A stretch of DNA of 64,000 bases, from the NCBI GenBank assembly GCA_000727475.1, contig KL647307.1, positions 836,701-900,700 on the forward strand, in the 5' to 3' direction. Made by a program: the position numbers and the translations under genes. Position 1 is the stretch's first letter. Every line of letters begins with the position of its first letter. A model generated the notes under the pieces. The model did no database searches and was not told where the DNA came from. It saw nothing but the letters and a program-made list of their open reading frames with translations. Origin of the DNA: Sarcocystis neurona. Lineage: Eukaryota > Apicomplexa > Conoidasida > Eucoccidiorida > Sarcocystidae. This document shows positions 1 to 13,500 of the stretch, in pieces.

Positions 1-2372
1 TATATATATATATATATATATATATATTCATATATCCACGCACAAAAAAGTGGCCAGATATATATATATATATACACATATGTATATACGTAGACATACC
101 TTTATACAAGCTCCGAAAAAGAATGGCAACGATTCCCCCGTCCAAAGGTAAACTCAGGTATATGCGTCTAAACACGGACGCATACCCACACATGTGTATG
201 TATACATAAGACGCAGAGCGACACGTAACTATGAATAATGATGTATATCTGTGTGTGCTTGTAGATAGAGATCTATAAATCTGTAGATTGAGAGATATGT
301 AAATATAGGTAGACAAATTCAGATGAATAGACGCGATTGTGAGCTGCCCACGCGAAGGCAGACGGACCTCAGGGTTTATACACATGTATGTATGTATATA
401 TATATACCTGGAGAGAAAAAAGGAGAAGACATATAACCCCGCAAACGTTTAAAGTGAACGTGAAGCACTTGACTTCGGTGGTGCGACGCTTCGTAGTAGT
501 GTTCTGCATGCCAAGTTCTTCCTCGAGGTTTACTCTTACTACCTGCAACGTCATCCAAACTCTTCTACGTCTTCTTCTTCTCTTTTGTGGTGGCGCTACG
601 CTTCCCTTTCATCTTCGAAGTCGTCCTATTGTTACCTGCTTCTGCCGTTCACCTGCCTGCGGACTACTTCGTGCTGCTGTATGTGTGTCTTCTACGTGCC
701 CTCTCTTGTTCTTCTCTTTTTTTTCCGCTGCACCAATGTTTTCTGTTTTCTACTTTTGCTGCTGCAGCTTCTCTGGTCGCTCTTCTGCTGCTGTTCCTAC
801 TCCCCCTGCTTCCCTTGCTTCCTGTGCATCTTCGTGCTCTCTTTTCTCGTGCCACCAGCAGAAGCAGCACCTCGACCTTCCGGTGGTTCTCTACTTTTTG
901 TTCACTGACACTTTTGAATGGAACTTCTCACTTTTGTCGTGGACTTCACATCCTGCGCTGCCGCACGAACTTCTTGTCCGTGCTGCGCCCTCCCACCTTT
1001 CTTCATGCTTTTTGTCCCTCCCACTGCTGCAGAGACAGTGTCTCTCAAAATCAGGTAGCGGAGGGCCCTCCCCTCCGCAGATGTGTGTGTGGCCCACTGT
1101 GAGAGTATGGCTGAATAAGTGAATATTTCTCGTTCTGTCGCAGTTGCACTTCAAGAGGACGCTACTTCTTTCCCTGGTGATGACTTCCTGAGGCTTCGAC
1201 GTGAAAAAGATAAATTGCGGAGATGTCGTTGACGTTGCAACAGAAGCGACTTTTCTTCCTAGCTCTTTTTTACGCGTGTGACTCCTTTTGCTTGCCGGGT
1301 ATTTTTGCCGCTGCCGTTTCTTTTGAAACTTGGGGCTGCTGCGGAAAGATATACATGTGGGCATCTCTTGGGGTTATTCTTTTCTCCCTCTGCCCCGTTC
1401 AAGTTGTTCTACAAGTTCTCTTTGTCCCTCTCTACTAAAAGGTGCGGCAGGGCTCTTTCATTCTCGTTTTCTTCTCCTTTTCGTCTGCTGCTGCCTACGA
1501 CGGGGTTCCCTGCCTCTGTCTTTTCTGCCGCGCCCTTTTTCTGCGCACGACGACTTCCGCAGTCAAGTCTTTCCCTGCAGCCTCGACTACTTCCTTGTAG
1601 ATTTTTTTGTCTGCTGCGGTCGCAGTGCCTTCGCTGAACCTCTGTAGCTGCCTTCGTCCTCTTCGTCTTCTTCGCGCTGCTACTTCCCCCGTCTTCCATC
1701 TTTCTTGCGACCTGGCCTGCTGCTGCTGCCACAGCAGCTTTCTTCCGCGCGAATATATATTTGTGTATATATACAGACGTATATATGTGTGTTTGCTTAG
1801 AAGAGTATATATGAGTGCGTGCATATGTACACACCTGTACATGAATATTATATATATGTTCTACATGGATGGTATGTGTCTCGATAAAGAAGAGAGGAAG
1901 ATACAGAGAGAGAAGAATACGATTGAGTGGGCTGAATTGTACAAGTGTATGTGTGTGTGTCTGTGTCTGCATGCAGCAGGGCACCCATCCTATACGAAGA
2001 CGCTGCTTTCCTGGCCTTTTTTTCTGCATGTCTCTGTGACTGTGGATGTTCCATGAGCAGACAGGCAGAAGAAGCGAGCAGGAAAGGGACAAGAGGAGGG
2101 AGGACGAGGAGGAGAGGAGGAGAACAGAAAAGAAGAGCCGGCCTTTCATAAAAAAGAGAGAAAACCATGTGTACGTGTGCGCGGGGGGGACGGGGTGGAC
2201 AAATGCATGCATATTTATACAAATATACGTGTGTCATTTGCGTGAGGCCGGTGGGAACGGGGTGGACAACTGCATGCATATACATGTGTGTGTCATTTGC
2301 GTGAGGCCAGTGGTTGAGAGCTCTTTCTGTCTTTTTCTCGCTTGCCGTTGTGCGGAACTTTTTTCCGTGCAG
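1..2372 (+). other. Region upstream of first recognised WRAP73 exon, probably intronic
   Basis: No exon could be recognised here. The first 120 bases are (TA)n-rich. The stretches 540-1080 and 1230-1740 are strongly TTC/CTT-rich on the plus strand, as in the introns of the gene that follows. The missing N-terminal WD repeats of the WRAP73-like protein (about 180 residues in human) must be here or left of the window. An open stretch near 1142-1230 preceded by cgcag was considered but shows no family similarity. Confidence 0.5.
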
Positions 2373-2459
2373 AGCTTTCAGGTGAAGACGGCAGATCTGC
2401 AGGACCTGCTCTGGACGCCCGATGAGACTTCCATCGTCGTCTGGGATTCTCCTGTCCAC
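2373..2459 (+). CDS. WRAP73: WRAP73-like exon (first recognised)
   Basis: Acceptor ccgtgcag, donor CAC|gtgcgt, 29 codons in phase 0. Encodes DLLWTPDETSIVVWDSPVH, matching the human block DLTGIEWAPNGCVLAVWDT. Confidence 0.85.
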
Positions 2460-5400
2460 GTGCGTTCTGCTTTTCTTCTTCGAAGCTACTTTTCTGTTTG
2501 AGGAAAAAGTTGTGGTGATGCACAGTGCCCTTCCAAGCTCGCCTTCATCCTACAACTTTCCCCTCCCCTTCTGGAGTACAAAGATTTCCGTTTGTTAGAG
2601 AGACACCGAGAGCGAGACAGAGACAGAGACAGGAGACACTGTACCATCATATGTACGTATGCTGTATGATAGATGTAAAGAGAGATACGTGGTCCCGTTG
2701 TCAAATTTCCGGATTGATGGCCATCACAAGTTTGGTGTACAAACTCAGGGACGTCCACCCGTCGGCAGATCGTCACACTCCCTCTTCACGCGGCTACATA
2801 TCTATATATATATATATATATATGTGTGAGAATATCACGTCTACTTGTATGTCCCGCTGCTACATTCAGGAGTAAGACACAGATGCTTTCTGTTGTGAAT
2901 CTCCGTAGGTGCAGCGCTGTTTCCACGACAGTGCTCTCTATATTTCAATTCCTCTACATATATATATATATAAATGTATGTGTTTCATATATATATAGAT
3001 AGATAGATATGTACGTGTATGATATAAAATATATATATATATATGTGTATAGTGTGTGTCCATATGTAATGTGTTGAGCCTCCATCCTTACCTAAATTCC
3101 TATTTTCATTCATTACATCTGTGTATATCTGTATACATATATATATATATATATATATGGATAGATAGATAGACTGATAGATAGATATGCGTGTATCTGC
3201 AGTCTATATATATATACATATATATATATGTCTAATATGCGTCTGTGTGTAACTTTCTGAGCCACCATCCTTTCCCTGTATTGCTTTTTCCATTCTCTAC
3301 GTCTGTCTATATCTATCTATCTATATCTATGTATATACGTATATGAATGTATGCGTATATATACGCACAACTGTGTATCTCTATAAATTTATGTGGTGCT
3401 TTGACTGGCGTGTCTATACACACAAACGTATATATATATATATATATATATGTGGAGCTTTGGCTGGCCGCCGAAGAACTTTAACCGTCCCTCTGTATGC
3501 AGACACATATATTTACATCTGCAGAGATGATGGCAAGTATATACGGGATTCGAACGTTCCTCAGAAAAGCGTCGTCTAAAGGGAATTTCTTTTTCTCTTC
3601 CTGTCTGTCCTTCTATCTGTCTCTCTTCAACTTGAGAATGTGTCTTTGTTTCGGACTGCTGCAGGGAAGCAGGATTTTTTTGTATCACATCAGTGGGAAG
3701 CTTCTTCATCAAATCGAACGGCCCTGCGACGAGCACTTGAGTAAATCTTCTTCGGCAGCTTACCTTCTTCCGTTCGAACACATTCTCCTACCTATTCATC
3801 CATATATATGTATATACGTATCTCAGTATACGTTCATATATATATATATATATAAAGTGACAGAGAGAGAGAGGTGGAGGTATAGAAATATGCAGAGAAT
3901 AGAGGGAGCTAGAGAGGGGAAGAGAGAGATATACATATATGTATATATACGTATGTAGTGTGTACATGTTACGTATACTAAATGAGCGCAACAAAGTTGT
4001 TGCTGCTGCAGATTTGCTTCGGGACGCAGCACGACAATCTCTTCCTGTTCGTGTGTTTCCCTGCGGTATCCGTCAACGACCTTCCTCGGGGACCTGGTGG
4101 CGCACACTTTTTTTATTCTCTCTTTTGAAGAGACGCATAAATTGAAGAAGATGAACTGCCGTTGCATGTGTCACTTAGAATTTTTTGTCTCGTCTGCGTC
4201 TTCCGAGACGAGACGTAGAATTGGTTATCTGCGCGTCTGCGCGTAGCAAGGCTGTCTCTTGTCCATTCGTTTGCTGCCTCTCGCCCGTTAAATGAATTTC
4301 TGCCTCTTTTTTCTCCTCCTCTTTTTTCTCCTCCTCTTTTTTCTCTTCGTCCACTTCACTCGTTCTGCTTGTCCCGGCACGGCGCCTCTTCCGGTGTCGT
4401 TGCCTCTTCCCTTCATAATTCAGACGGGTGTCTTTTCGCATGCCTGTTCACTGTACAACAACAGGGTGGTGATCAATTTGAGGTAAATCTGGCCTACGTT
4501 AGCAGACTGCATATGATGACTTTTTTTTTCCCCGTCTTTCTCTCTCTACGTCTCTTCCACCTCTGTGCGTCTCTGCCGTACGTGCCTTCGTTTGCTGTTC
4601 TCTCTTCCTGTAATTACGGCGTGTTATTCGGTTTTTCACTTCCTCTGTCTCTCTCTTTGTTTGCTTCTTTTCCTTCCCTTCTCCACCACCTCGACCTTTT
4701 GCGCCCTCCCAAAAATTTTTCCTCTTTCTGCCGACTACTCATCTCCCCACATCTGCCTTTTCAATCTCTTTTGCTGCTGCTTCTGCTTCTCGCATTCGCC
4801 TCCACCTTCCCCACCAATTTCCTCCTCCTTCTCTTCTTGCTCTTCTCTGGATCTTCTCTTGATCCTCCCTCACATTGGTCTTCCTCTCGTCGCGCTCTTT
4901 GTCACTTTCTGCTGTTCCTCGTGCTTGGCCAACTGTCCCGTTTTCCTCTCCGCAGTCTTCCTTCTTCTCTGTCCACCTTCTCGCTTTCTTCCCCTCGCTC
5001 TTCTTGAAGCATTTCTTCTCTTTGCATAAATACACACACGTACACAAGACACATGCACGTGTTCTTCGGTGACCGGTTGGTTTCCCTTCCTGTCTCCGCA
5101 TCTACAACGGTTCGCTGTTCTATGTGTGTGGCACTTAGTAAGCCAGGGTGTCAATGTGGTTGCATATATCTGCAGTGATAGTAAATCTTCCTTCTGCATG
5201 TGTGGCACATCATAAGTCGATATATCATTACGTTTTTTATACCATTCCCCCGGACGGAGGTTCGTACCCCGCGGACGGATATCACACACCGCAGCACATT
5301 CTCCCCGTATATACCTCAACTGTGTACGTATAATATACATATACATATATGTATGTACATAGGTACGTATGGATGTATGTATCTGTCTATCTATCTATCT

Positions 5401-5504
5401 GTGTCATACATGTTATGTATATTGTGTATATTATGTATCTTATGTATGTATATATGTATGTATGTACGTATATGTATGTATGTATATACGTGTGTGTATG
5501 TATG

Positions 5505-5536
<32 letters not shown>

Positions 5537-8072
5537 CGTGTATGTATCTATGTGTCTATGTTGCGTATTTTATGTAAATTATGTATGTATGTATGTATAT
5601 ATATATATATGTGTATATGTGTGTATGTACGTCTTATGTATGTGCGTGTGTATATACACATGTATGTGTATATCTTCCAAGCATCCGGCCGAATCTTTCC
5701 TTTTAAACGTATGTGCACTTATGAAATACAGATAGACAAAAAAATAAATTAATAGACGTGGTCGACAGCCCCGCACACGCTCTTTATGTGGGTAAAGAAA
5801 TCTTGTATATATGTTCATCACACGTACGTGTATAGACGCATCCTCTGTGCCACCGACTACACTCCGCGTGTATGATAGAAGAAATATAGATAGATACATA
5901 CACGTAAAGAGACAGAGAGAGAGAGGAAGAAAGAAAGAGACAGGTGCATGTTACAATTATGTACACATATGTGTGCGTATGTGTCTATGTGTGTCTTTGT
6001 GTGAATAGGTGCGGGCATCTCCGGATGATGTGCCTACGTGTGTATATATGTATATATTCATATATTCGTGTATGTCCATGTGCACGATTCCGTGTATATA
6101 CAGATATATATATATATATATATGTGTCTGCGTATATTGATTAATGAAAATGTAGACGTATAGCATAGGCACGTATATAGTACACCAGTGTCTCAGGTGT
6201 ACAGACACCACATCGAGGGTGTATGTACACCCGCCCCCGCGTTGTAAACGACGCCTGCATTGCATTTGAGTGGCTTTGTGGTGTAGGCATCCGTCATGTG
6301 GAGCTACACGCGGCATCTCGTCTCTTGGCCGTGGGCTTCTGCGACGGAACGGTGAGCCTCCTTTCCTTTCTCAGCTTTCCTCTTCTTCTTCTCTTCGTTT
6401 ATTCCCCTACCTCTCTATGTATCAACTCACGCATTCACGCCTGTATAATATTCGCACCTTTCTCTCTGGCTTCCACTGTTCCTCTTCTTTCGGGGCACTT
6501 CCTTCTGCCCTCCACCGTCTTGTCCTCGTCTCACGCGTTTCTCCTGCCTTCTGGCCTTTTCCAAGACCGGTCTCCCAGCTGCTCTATCGACAGTGTTTGC
6601 TCTTCGCTTCTTCTGCTTTGCACTCCTGCGGTAGTAAAGTTGTATGGAACCCCTTTCCGCATCCCTTTCAGCTTCCGGATTGCCCACGTCTCAACAGCAC
6701 CTCTTGTTTTTCTTCTCTTCCTCACCAGTCTTCTTCTTCGTTTTCCTCTTCTTCTCTTTTAGCGAAGACTGCGGAGGAGGGTCATGTTGCTCTTTCTCGC
6801 CCATCTGCGACTTCTTCAACTTTCCACCTGAGCGCCTTTCAAACTCCTCTCCTCTCCTCAGTCCCCCTTGCTATTCGTCTTTGCCGGGGCGCCACAGGAA
6901 GATTCTGCATCTCTGTTTTCCACGCCCACACTCTCTCCCTTTCATCTCCGCTACCACCTGCCCTTCCTAAGAAGCAGCGGTTACTTTTTATCTCTTCTAC
7001 CGCCAAGCCTGCTTCATAATATGGCTGCAAGCTGGAACCAACCCGCCCTTTGTATTTCGTTCTTGCACTGGCGACTGTACCTACTATCTCGGAGCACTAC
7101 ACAGAAATTCCGTGCTTTTATCCGCTGCTCTCTTATTTTCTGTAATATCTTCATTCTTCTCCGTTTTTGTCAGTTTCGTGTTTCTCTTCCCCCTTCTTGC
7201 GGTGAATTTCGCTTCTTGCGACGTCGTTCCTACCTTCCACGTGCTTGCGACGTCAAAGTGTCCTTTTCTGTCCTCTGCCTCTTGGGCCGGTCTCTTCTGC
7301 CATTCCGCCTCGGCCAGAGATTTTCCCCTTGTAAATCGCCTCCGCTGTTCCACACACGGGCTTGTGTTAAATAGTGTCCACCACCTTCTGTGTGTGTGTG
7401 TGTGTGACCGGTTGCGTCTGGCGAGGACGGTTTTGGTGCTCTGCTCGCTCGCCTTTTGTATCTCTTCTCCTCTTCCCGTTTCTCGAAGAGGGGCTCTGTA
7501 TATCTGCATGCATCTGTGTGTGCGTATCTGAACGTGTAAGTGCTTCTGCTTTTCTTCTGTGTCGTGTCGTCTTCTTGCGAAAAATGCTTATTCTTCAAGT
7601 GTTACTCAGTCGCGGGACGCTTCTGCGTGCGGGAAGCACATATGAAGAGTTTCCCGTATATGTGTGTGTTGAAGTACGTCTCCAGAGAATTAGACGCTGG
7701 GGCAGTAAAAGGATGGGAGTGTGTAGCTCTCTGTGTGCGTGCGTATCTCCAGGGAGAATACGCATCTAATTCTAGTGTTGGACTCACATCTTCTCTCTCT
7801 GCCTCTTAACAGATACTACAGAGATAAATGTGCGCATACAGGTGGCTGTGTACTGCTAGAGACTGAGACATATTCATGTATTTGTTCTATATACGTATAT
7901 ACATTTATATGCACGTACGTAGACGGGCTATGAGGAGGGCAGAGAGATAGTCTTGCACAGGTTAGAATAGATGTACGCATGCGTGTTTTCCCTGTTGTTC
8001 TGTTTTGATCCACCTGTGTGTGTTCCTAGACTCACATATGTACATCTATCTATCTATCTACCTATCTATCTA

Positions 8073-8105
<33 letters not shown>

Positions 8106-10517
8106 GTATGTCAGGGTGTCCTTGTATCGTCACCTATGGTGTGTGTATATATATGTATATTTATGTGCACAGAGAGGTGTATTTTCAACATGTAGATACA
8201 TGCTCTAAAGATACGTGTATAGACTTTTCTTTAGACATGCGTAGGTACACGTACTTAGATATATATATATATGTCTGGGTGAAATGAAGATGAATGTGGA
8301 GTTCTGCTGAGCGCATACGTTTACTTCCGCTCCTGCAGATTCGCCTTTTCTCAACAGTTCACTGGCGCGAAGAACTCTTTTCGCCTCTCCTTCATAAAAG
8401 AAAAATTCTTATGACAAAGGAGCTGCTCGTTTTAAAGGAAGAACTGAGAGATTCGGGAGAAATAACAGAACAGGAAAAGCTCACTTCTAAAGATGGAGCA
8501 AGCACTTCTTCCTTTTCTCTGAAGACATCTCCTCGTGTTGCCAGGTTCTCAACCCACCTGTTCATGTTCTCACATATGTATATAAACATGGGTATATGCA
8601 TATAGATAGATAGGTAGATAAACAGGTGTATTTTGATATGCGTAGACACACAACTTCCACTGTTCATTTATATATATATATATTTAAATGTACAGGTAGC
8701 TGGATATACACCCCATTCACACGTACATATAAGTAAATATACATACATATATATGTATGTATGCATGTATGTATGTATGTATGCATGTGCATGGAAACAG
8801 ACGTATATTAATATGCTCAAACACACAGTTTCCACCGCTCACTTATATAGCTATATATAATGACACAGACGTGTACATAGATATATATATATATATAATT
8901 GTATACATATGACTGGGTATACATCCCATTCACGTATGTACATGCCTTGCTCCTAGAAAGTGTGAAAACGCAAAATTCCAACTATCCAACTACATAGATA
9001 CCCAGCTTTATACGCATGCATATAAAGGTTAATATGTATGTACATATGTAATATATACATAAAAATTAATTTCACGTACATTTGTGAATGTATCAGAAAT
9101 GCGTAAGTCTCGAATATACAAAGATATATACATATCCAGCTCACACCGACTCATACACATTCAACGTATGTACACGCGTGTATGTTTCTGTGTGTATATG
9201 TGTGTAATTTTATTGGGGAGAATTTTTCATCTGTGTGTCTGTGTGTGTGCGTGTGTGTGTCAACGTTCTGGCATCTCATTACTGACAGTCTCTCTCCAGT
9301 TGGCATGTTTGTATATATATATTCTTTCTCTACCTATCTCTTCATATATATATATATACATGTGCGCATACATATACACCCACCTATCTATTTCTCTGTC
9401 TATACATATGTGAATCAATACACATAAAACGTCTACATTCGTGTACGTAGAGAACACGTTTACATACGTATATAAGCCCATATTCACAATTATATATATA
9501 CATATATTTGTACCCGAGCGGCTGTATCTATCATTATAGGTCTGTGTACGTCACCCACGTGAGTATGTATATATATATATATATATGTGAACATATGTAT
9601 ATCCCCATATTCACAATTATATACATATATATATATAGAAATACGTGTTTGTAACCGTGCACGTGAGTGGATCAATATACACGTGTATGTTGACTCATAT
9701 TCACAGTTACATAGCTATATGCATTCATATATATATATATATATATATGTACACTTGTACTCGACCACGTGTATGTGTATACATACGTCTACTTTATCCA
9801 CGTACATATATATATATATATGTATGCGTAATAGTGTATGGAACTTGGCAATTACATTTATGAGTTATTTGGCAAGGAAGTTTATAGGACGCTTTTGTAA
9901 ATCTGACTTTGTATGTAGCAGCACGAGGAACTTTACAGCTGCGCCACGACAGCAGAACAAGTATCACTTGTTTCCCAGGTAGCAGCAAAGAGCAAAAAAG
10001 GACGAATGAAGTGAATTTGTTCGTTCATCAAAGTGCCACCGCAGCCGGAAAGAAACAACTTCTCTGTCTTCTTGATGTTCCTGTTATTCTTCTCTCTATC
10101 CCCTCTGCAGCACCCCCCGCCAGCAGCCCTCTGCCATTTCAGCAGACGCAGATCGGCTCACCGTCCTCAACTGCGGTAATTGCCATACCACTGCTTGGCT
10201 TCTCCGTCATTCTCATATACATGTATATATTTGTGTCTATCTATATGTGTACGTGTATGTATATATTCGGGGCCACGCGAGTACTTGGGTTCCTCTTTAT
10301 TCTCATATATATATATACACGTATATGTATAGCCACGCCATTACTTGGCTCCTTGTCCGTTCTCATATATATATATACATGTATATGTAGAAGTATGTAT
10401 GCTTTTTATGCAGGTTAGTATAGATATCTTCGTGCATCTACAAGTACTGTGAAGTGAACACGCGTCTTCATGGCTTTGCATATACACATAGATACATATA
10501 TGTATGTAGGTGTGCGT

Positions 10518-10572
<55 letters not shown>

Positions 10573-13500
10573 TCTGTGCCTCCCGTTTAAGCCTACAAAG
10601 GCGTGACTACATATGTATATATACATGTATGTAGAGAGAGAGATACATATATATATATATATATTTGACTCTCCCTCTTTCTTGTGCTGCTAACAGGTGT
10701 ACCACCCATGTATTCATACGAGGGAACAGAACTAGATGCAACACTGGTGCGTCTAGAGACCGCTTCCACACGGAAATATTCACCTGCTTTCAGGTACACA
10801 TATCTTTCTTCTGCGGTATGGATGTGTGTTAGTGTGTGTGTGCGTGGGGGGGAGGGACGGCGTGTGTTCACCAACATCTTTTTATGTGACAATACTCGGA
10901 CACAATCGGCTGCACTTGTCTATCGATAGATATATATATAGGTGTATATATATAAAGAGAGAGAGATAGGGATATGCAAATAGATATCGGCTTAGGTGCA
11001 GGTAGACAGATAGCTAGATAGATAGATACACCTGGGCGCAGTCGTCTACACCTGTATATCTATATGTAGGTATATACATATATAGGGAGAGAGCGAGAGC
11101 GAATGAAGACTAGGTGAGAATATATAAATGGATATAGATATCGATACAGATAGAGAAAGAAATAGATCGATAGATAGATATATGTATACTCCGTTGAGTT
11201 TAGAGGTGGATACGTGTCTTCGTCGGTACTACTGAGCTTCCCATACCTCCCCTATCTTTCCGGCACATCAAAATATGTACGTAAGGCTGCACAGCTGTAT
11301 GTACGTCGCGATAGATTCGTCTACAAATATATATATATATATACATATGTATGTATATGTGTTTACCTAGCTGCAGCAGTCTGAATTCACCTGCTGTACG
11401 TCTCCTCTTGTGGGTGTACGTATATATATATATATATACGCATAGACTTGCATGTGTGGAAGCGTGAGATTGTTGTGTTTGCTTGCGTGTGTATATCTGT
11501 ATGTATACATCTTGGCTTCGATGAAGCCTTTGGGTTAATATATCTTTGTGGGCTTTGATAACAGCCGCGTAAGTCGTTGCTGATGAATATTATATAGCTT
11601 CGTATTATTGTGCCTGTGGCATTTTCATACGTATACGTATGTTTCTTGTATGGTGCTGCGTTCAGGAGCGCTACCTCGTGGCTGTACTACACGTCTGTAT
11701 ATATAAATGTATATATATGTATACACATAGAGAGAGCCAGAGAAAGAGGGAGAGAAACATACATATATATACACATATATGTATACGTGTACGTATATAT
11801 ATATATATAAGCAGATAGGTAAGTGAATACGTAGAGGGACGTGTGGAGTATTGATTGAAATACGCATGCATATACGTTTTAAACATAAAGAGTTTCTATG
11901 TGATACAGACAGACGACTGTCCCCCTATCGCCCCCGCATGTCTCCTTCGAGCGTTGTGTGCGCCTGCGTTGTTTCTGGTGGGTTTCCTCTTTTCGACATT
12001 CCTCGTTTTCTTCCTGCAGTTTGTGTCCGCCCTCCTGTGTCCCCCTGTTCCTCTGTCTGTTTCTCTCTTTCTCTTCCTCTCTCGCCGTCTCCCTGTCAAC
12101 GTGCGTGTTTTCCTTTCTCTGGAGACACGTGAGGGTATTCGTGTGGGTCTGCTGCTGCTGCTGGTGCTGCTGCTGCTGCTGGTACTGCTGCTGCTGCTGC
12201 TGGTGCTGCTGCTGCTGCTGGTGGTGCTGCTGCTGCTGGTGCTCCGAGGTACGCAGTGAGTACTGCGTTAGCAGGGGGAAGTGGCAGCAGCGACAACGAG
12301 AGCAGCAGCAGCGCAGGAGAGGGGGACACTTCAGCAGAAGAGAAGCAGATGCGTTCTCCTGCTCTTGGCCAGATGAAGTTGCACAAGACAGCGAAGGCTG
12401 CTGCCACGAAGACACTTGTGGGACAAAATGGGAGCGACACCGATGAAGAGGAGGAGGAGAAGAAGAAAAGAACGAAGAAGAAAGGGAAATGCAAGCGTTA
12501 CTTTCTTCTTCCAACTAAAAAGGTATGTTCACCTCCAAATATTTGTACTTCTATACACGGGTACTCTCATATTCGTGTATATGTACATATATATGTATAT
12601 ATATACATACACTCATCGATACACAAATATATACACATGCATATACGGCATGTATACATATCTATCTATATTTATATGTATATACATTAATGTGTACATA
12701 CGTATACACATATACAGATGCAGTATCTATGTATACATATATTCAAATAGATAGATAGGTACACGTTCATCGATTTACCCCTACAGCACATATATATATA
12801 TACGTGCGTAAAGAGAAGACGAGGAGAAAATCTGTCGCCTTTAGGTGTAGGAGATGGATAACAAAGAGGAAGAAAGTTAGTTTTGTGGCAATTGATAAAA
12901 TATGAGACAGGTGCAAAGGATCTACTCCGCTCTACGCCCAAACACCCTACACCAGCACGTGCCCATACATAGTGAGCTGTGCACCCTACTACATATATAT
13001 ACATATATATGTTAATATGCTCGCATACGTACATATGTAATTAGTTCTCTACGACTCGGTGAACACGCAGAGCTACGAACGTGCGTTGCTGTTATCGTCG
13101 TCCGCATCTTCCCAAAGACTTTGACAAAGAAAACGAACGTTTCTACACACATGTGGTCAAACACCTGCGTACATATACATATATATATATATATATATGT
13201 ACGTTGTGCAGAAATGCAAGTCTTTTACATAGACATACATAGGTATATTTATACTAAGGTACTTGTTTGTATCTCCAAATGTATACACATACACACACAC
13301 GTGAGAAGACATGTAGAAGAGAACTCTACTCTTGCACGTCTGTGTATCATATACACATATATCTATAAATGTATATATAAATATATATATGTAGATACAT
13401 ATATGTATACACATATTTACGTCTGGGTCACTGCGTAGCGGCAATTATATATAGAAAGAGAGGTAGAATGCGGTAGAGAGCTAGCATTTTATCTACTTGT

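Noticed and set aside
388..1122. Long overlapping plus-strand frames rich in Ser, Leu, Cys and Phe
   Set aside because: They are translations of TTC/CTT-rich intron-like DNA; three frames are open at once.
1142..1230. Possible upstream WRAP73 exon reading VALQEDATSFPGDDFLRLRR
   Set aside because: A cag acceptor precedes it, but the peptide matches no WRAP73 block and ends in a stop without a clear donor.
3540..3562. ggattcgaac sequence resembling a tRNA T-loop on the minus strand
   Set aside because: The flanking bases do not form a T stem, and no acceptor or anticodon arm is present.
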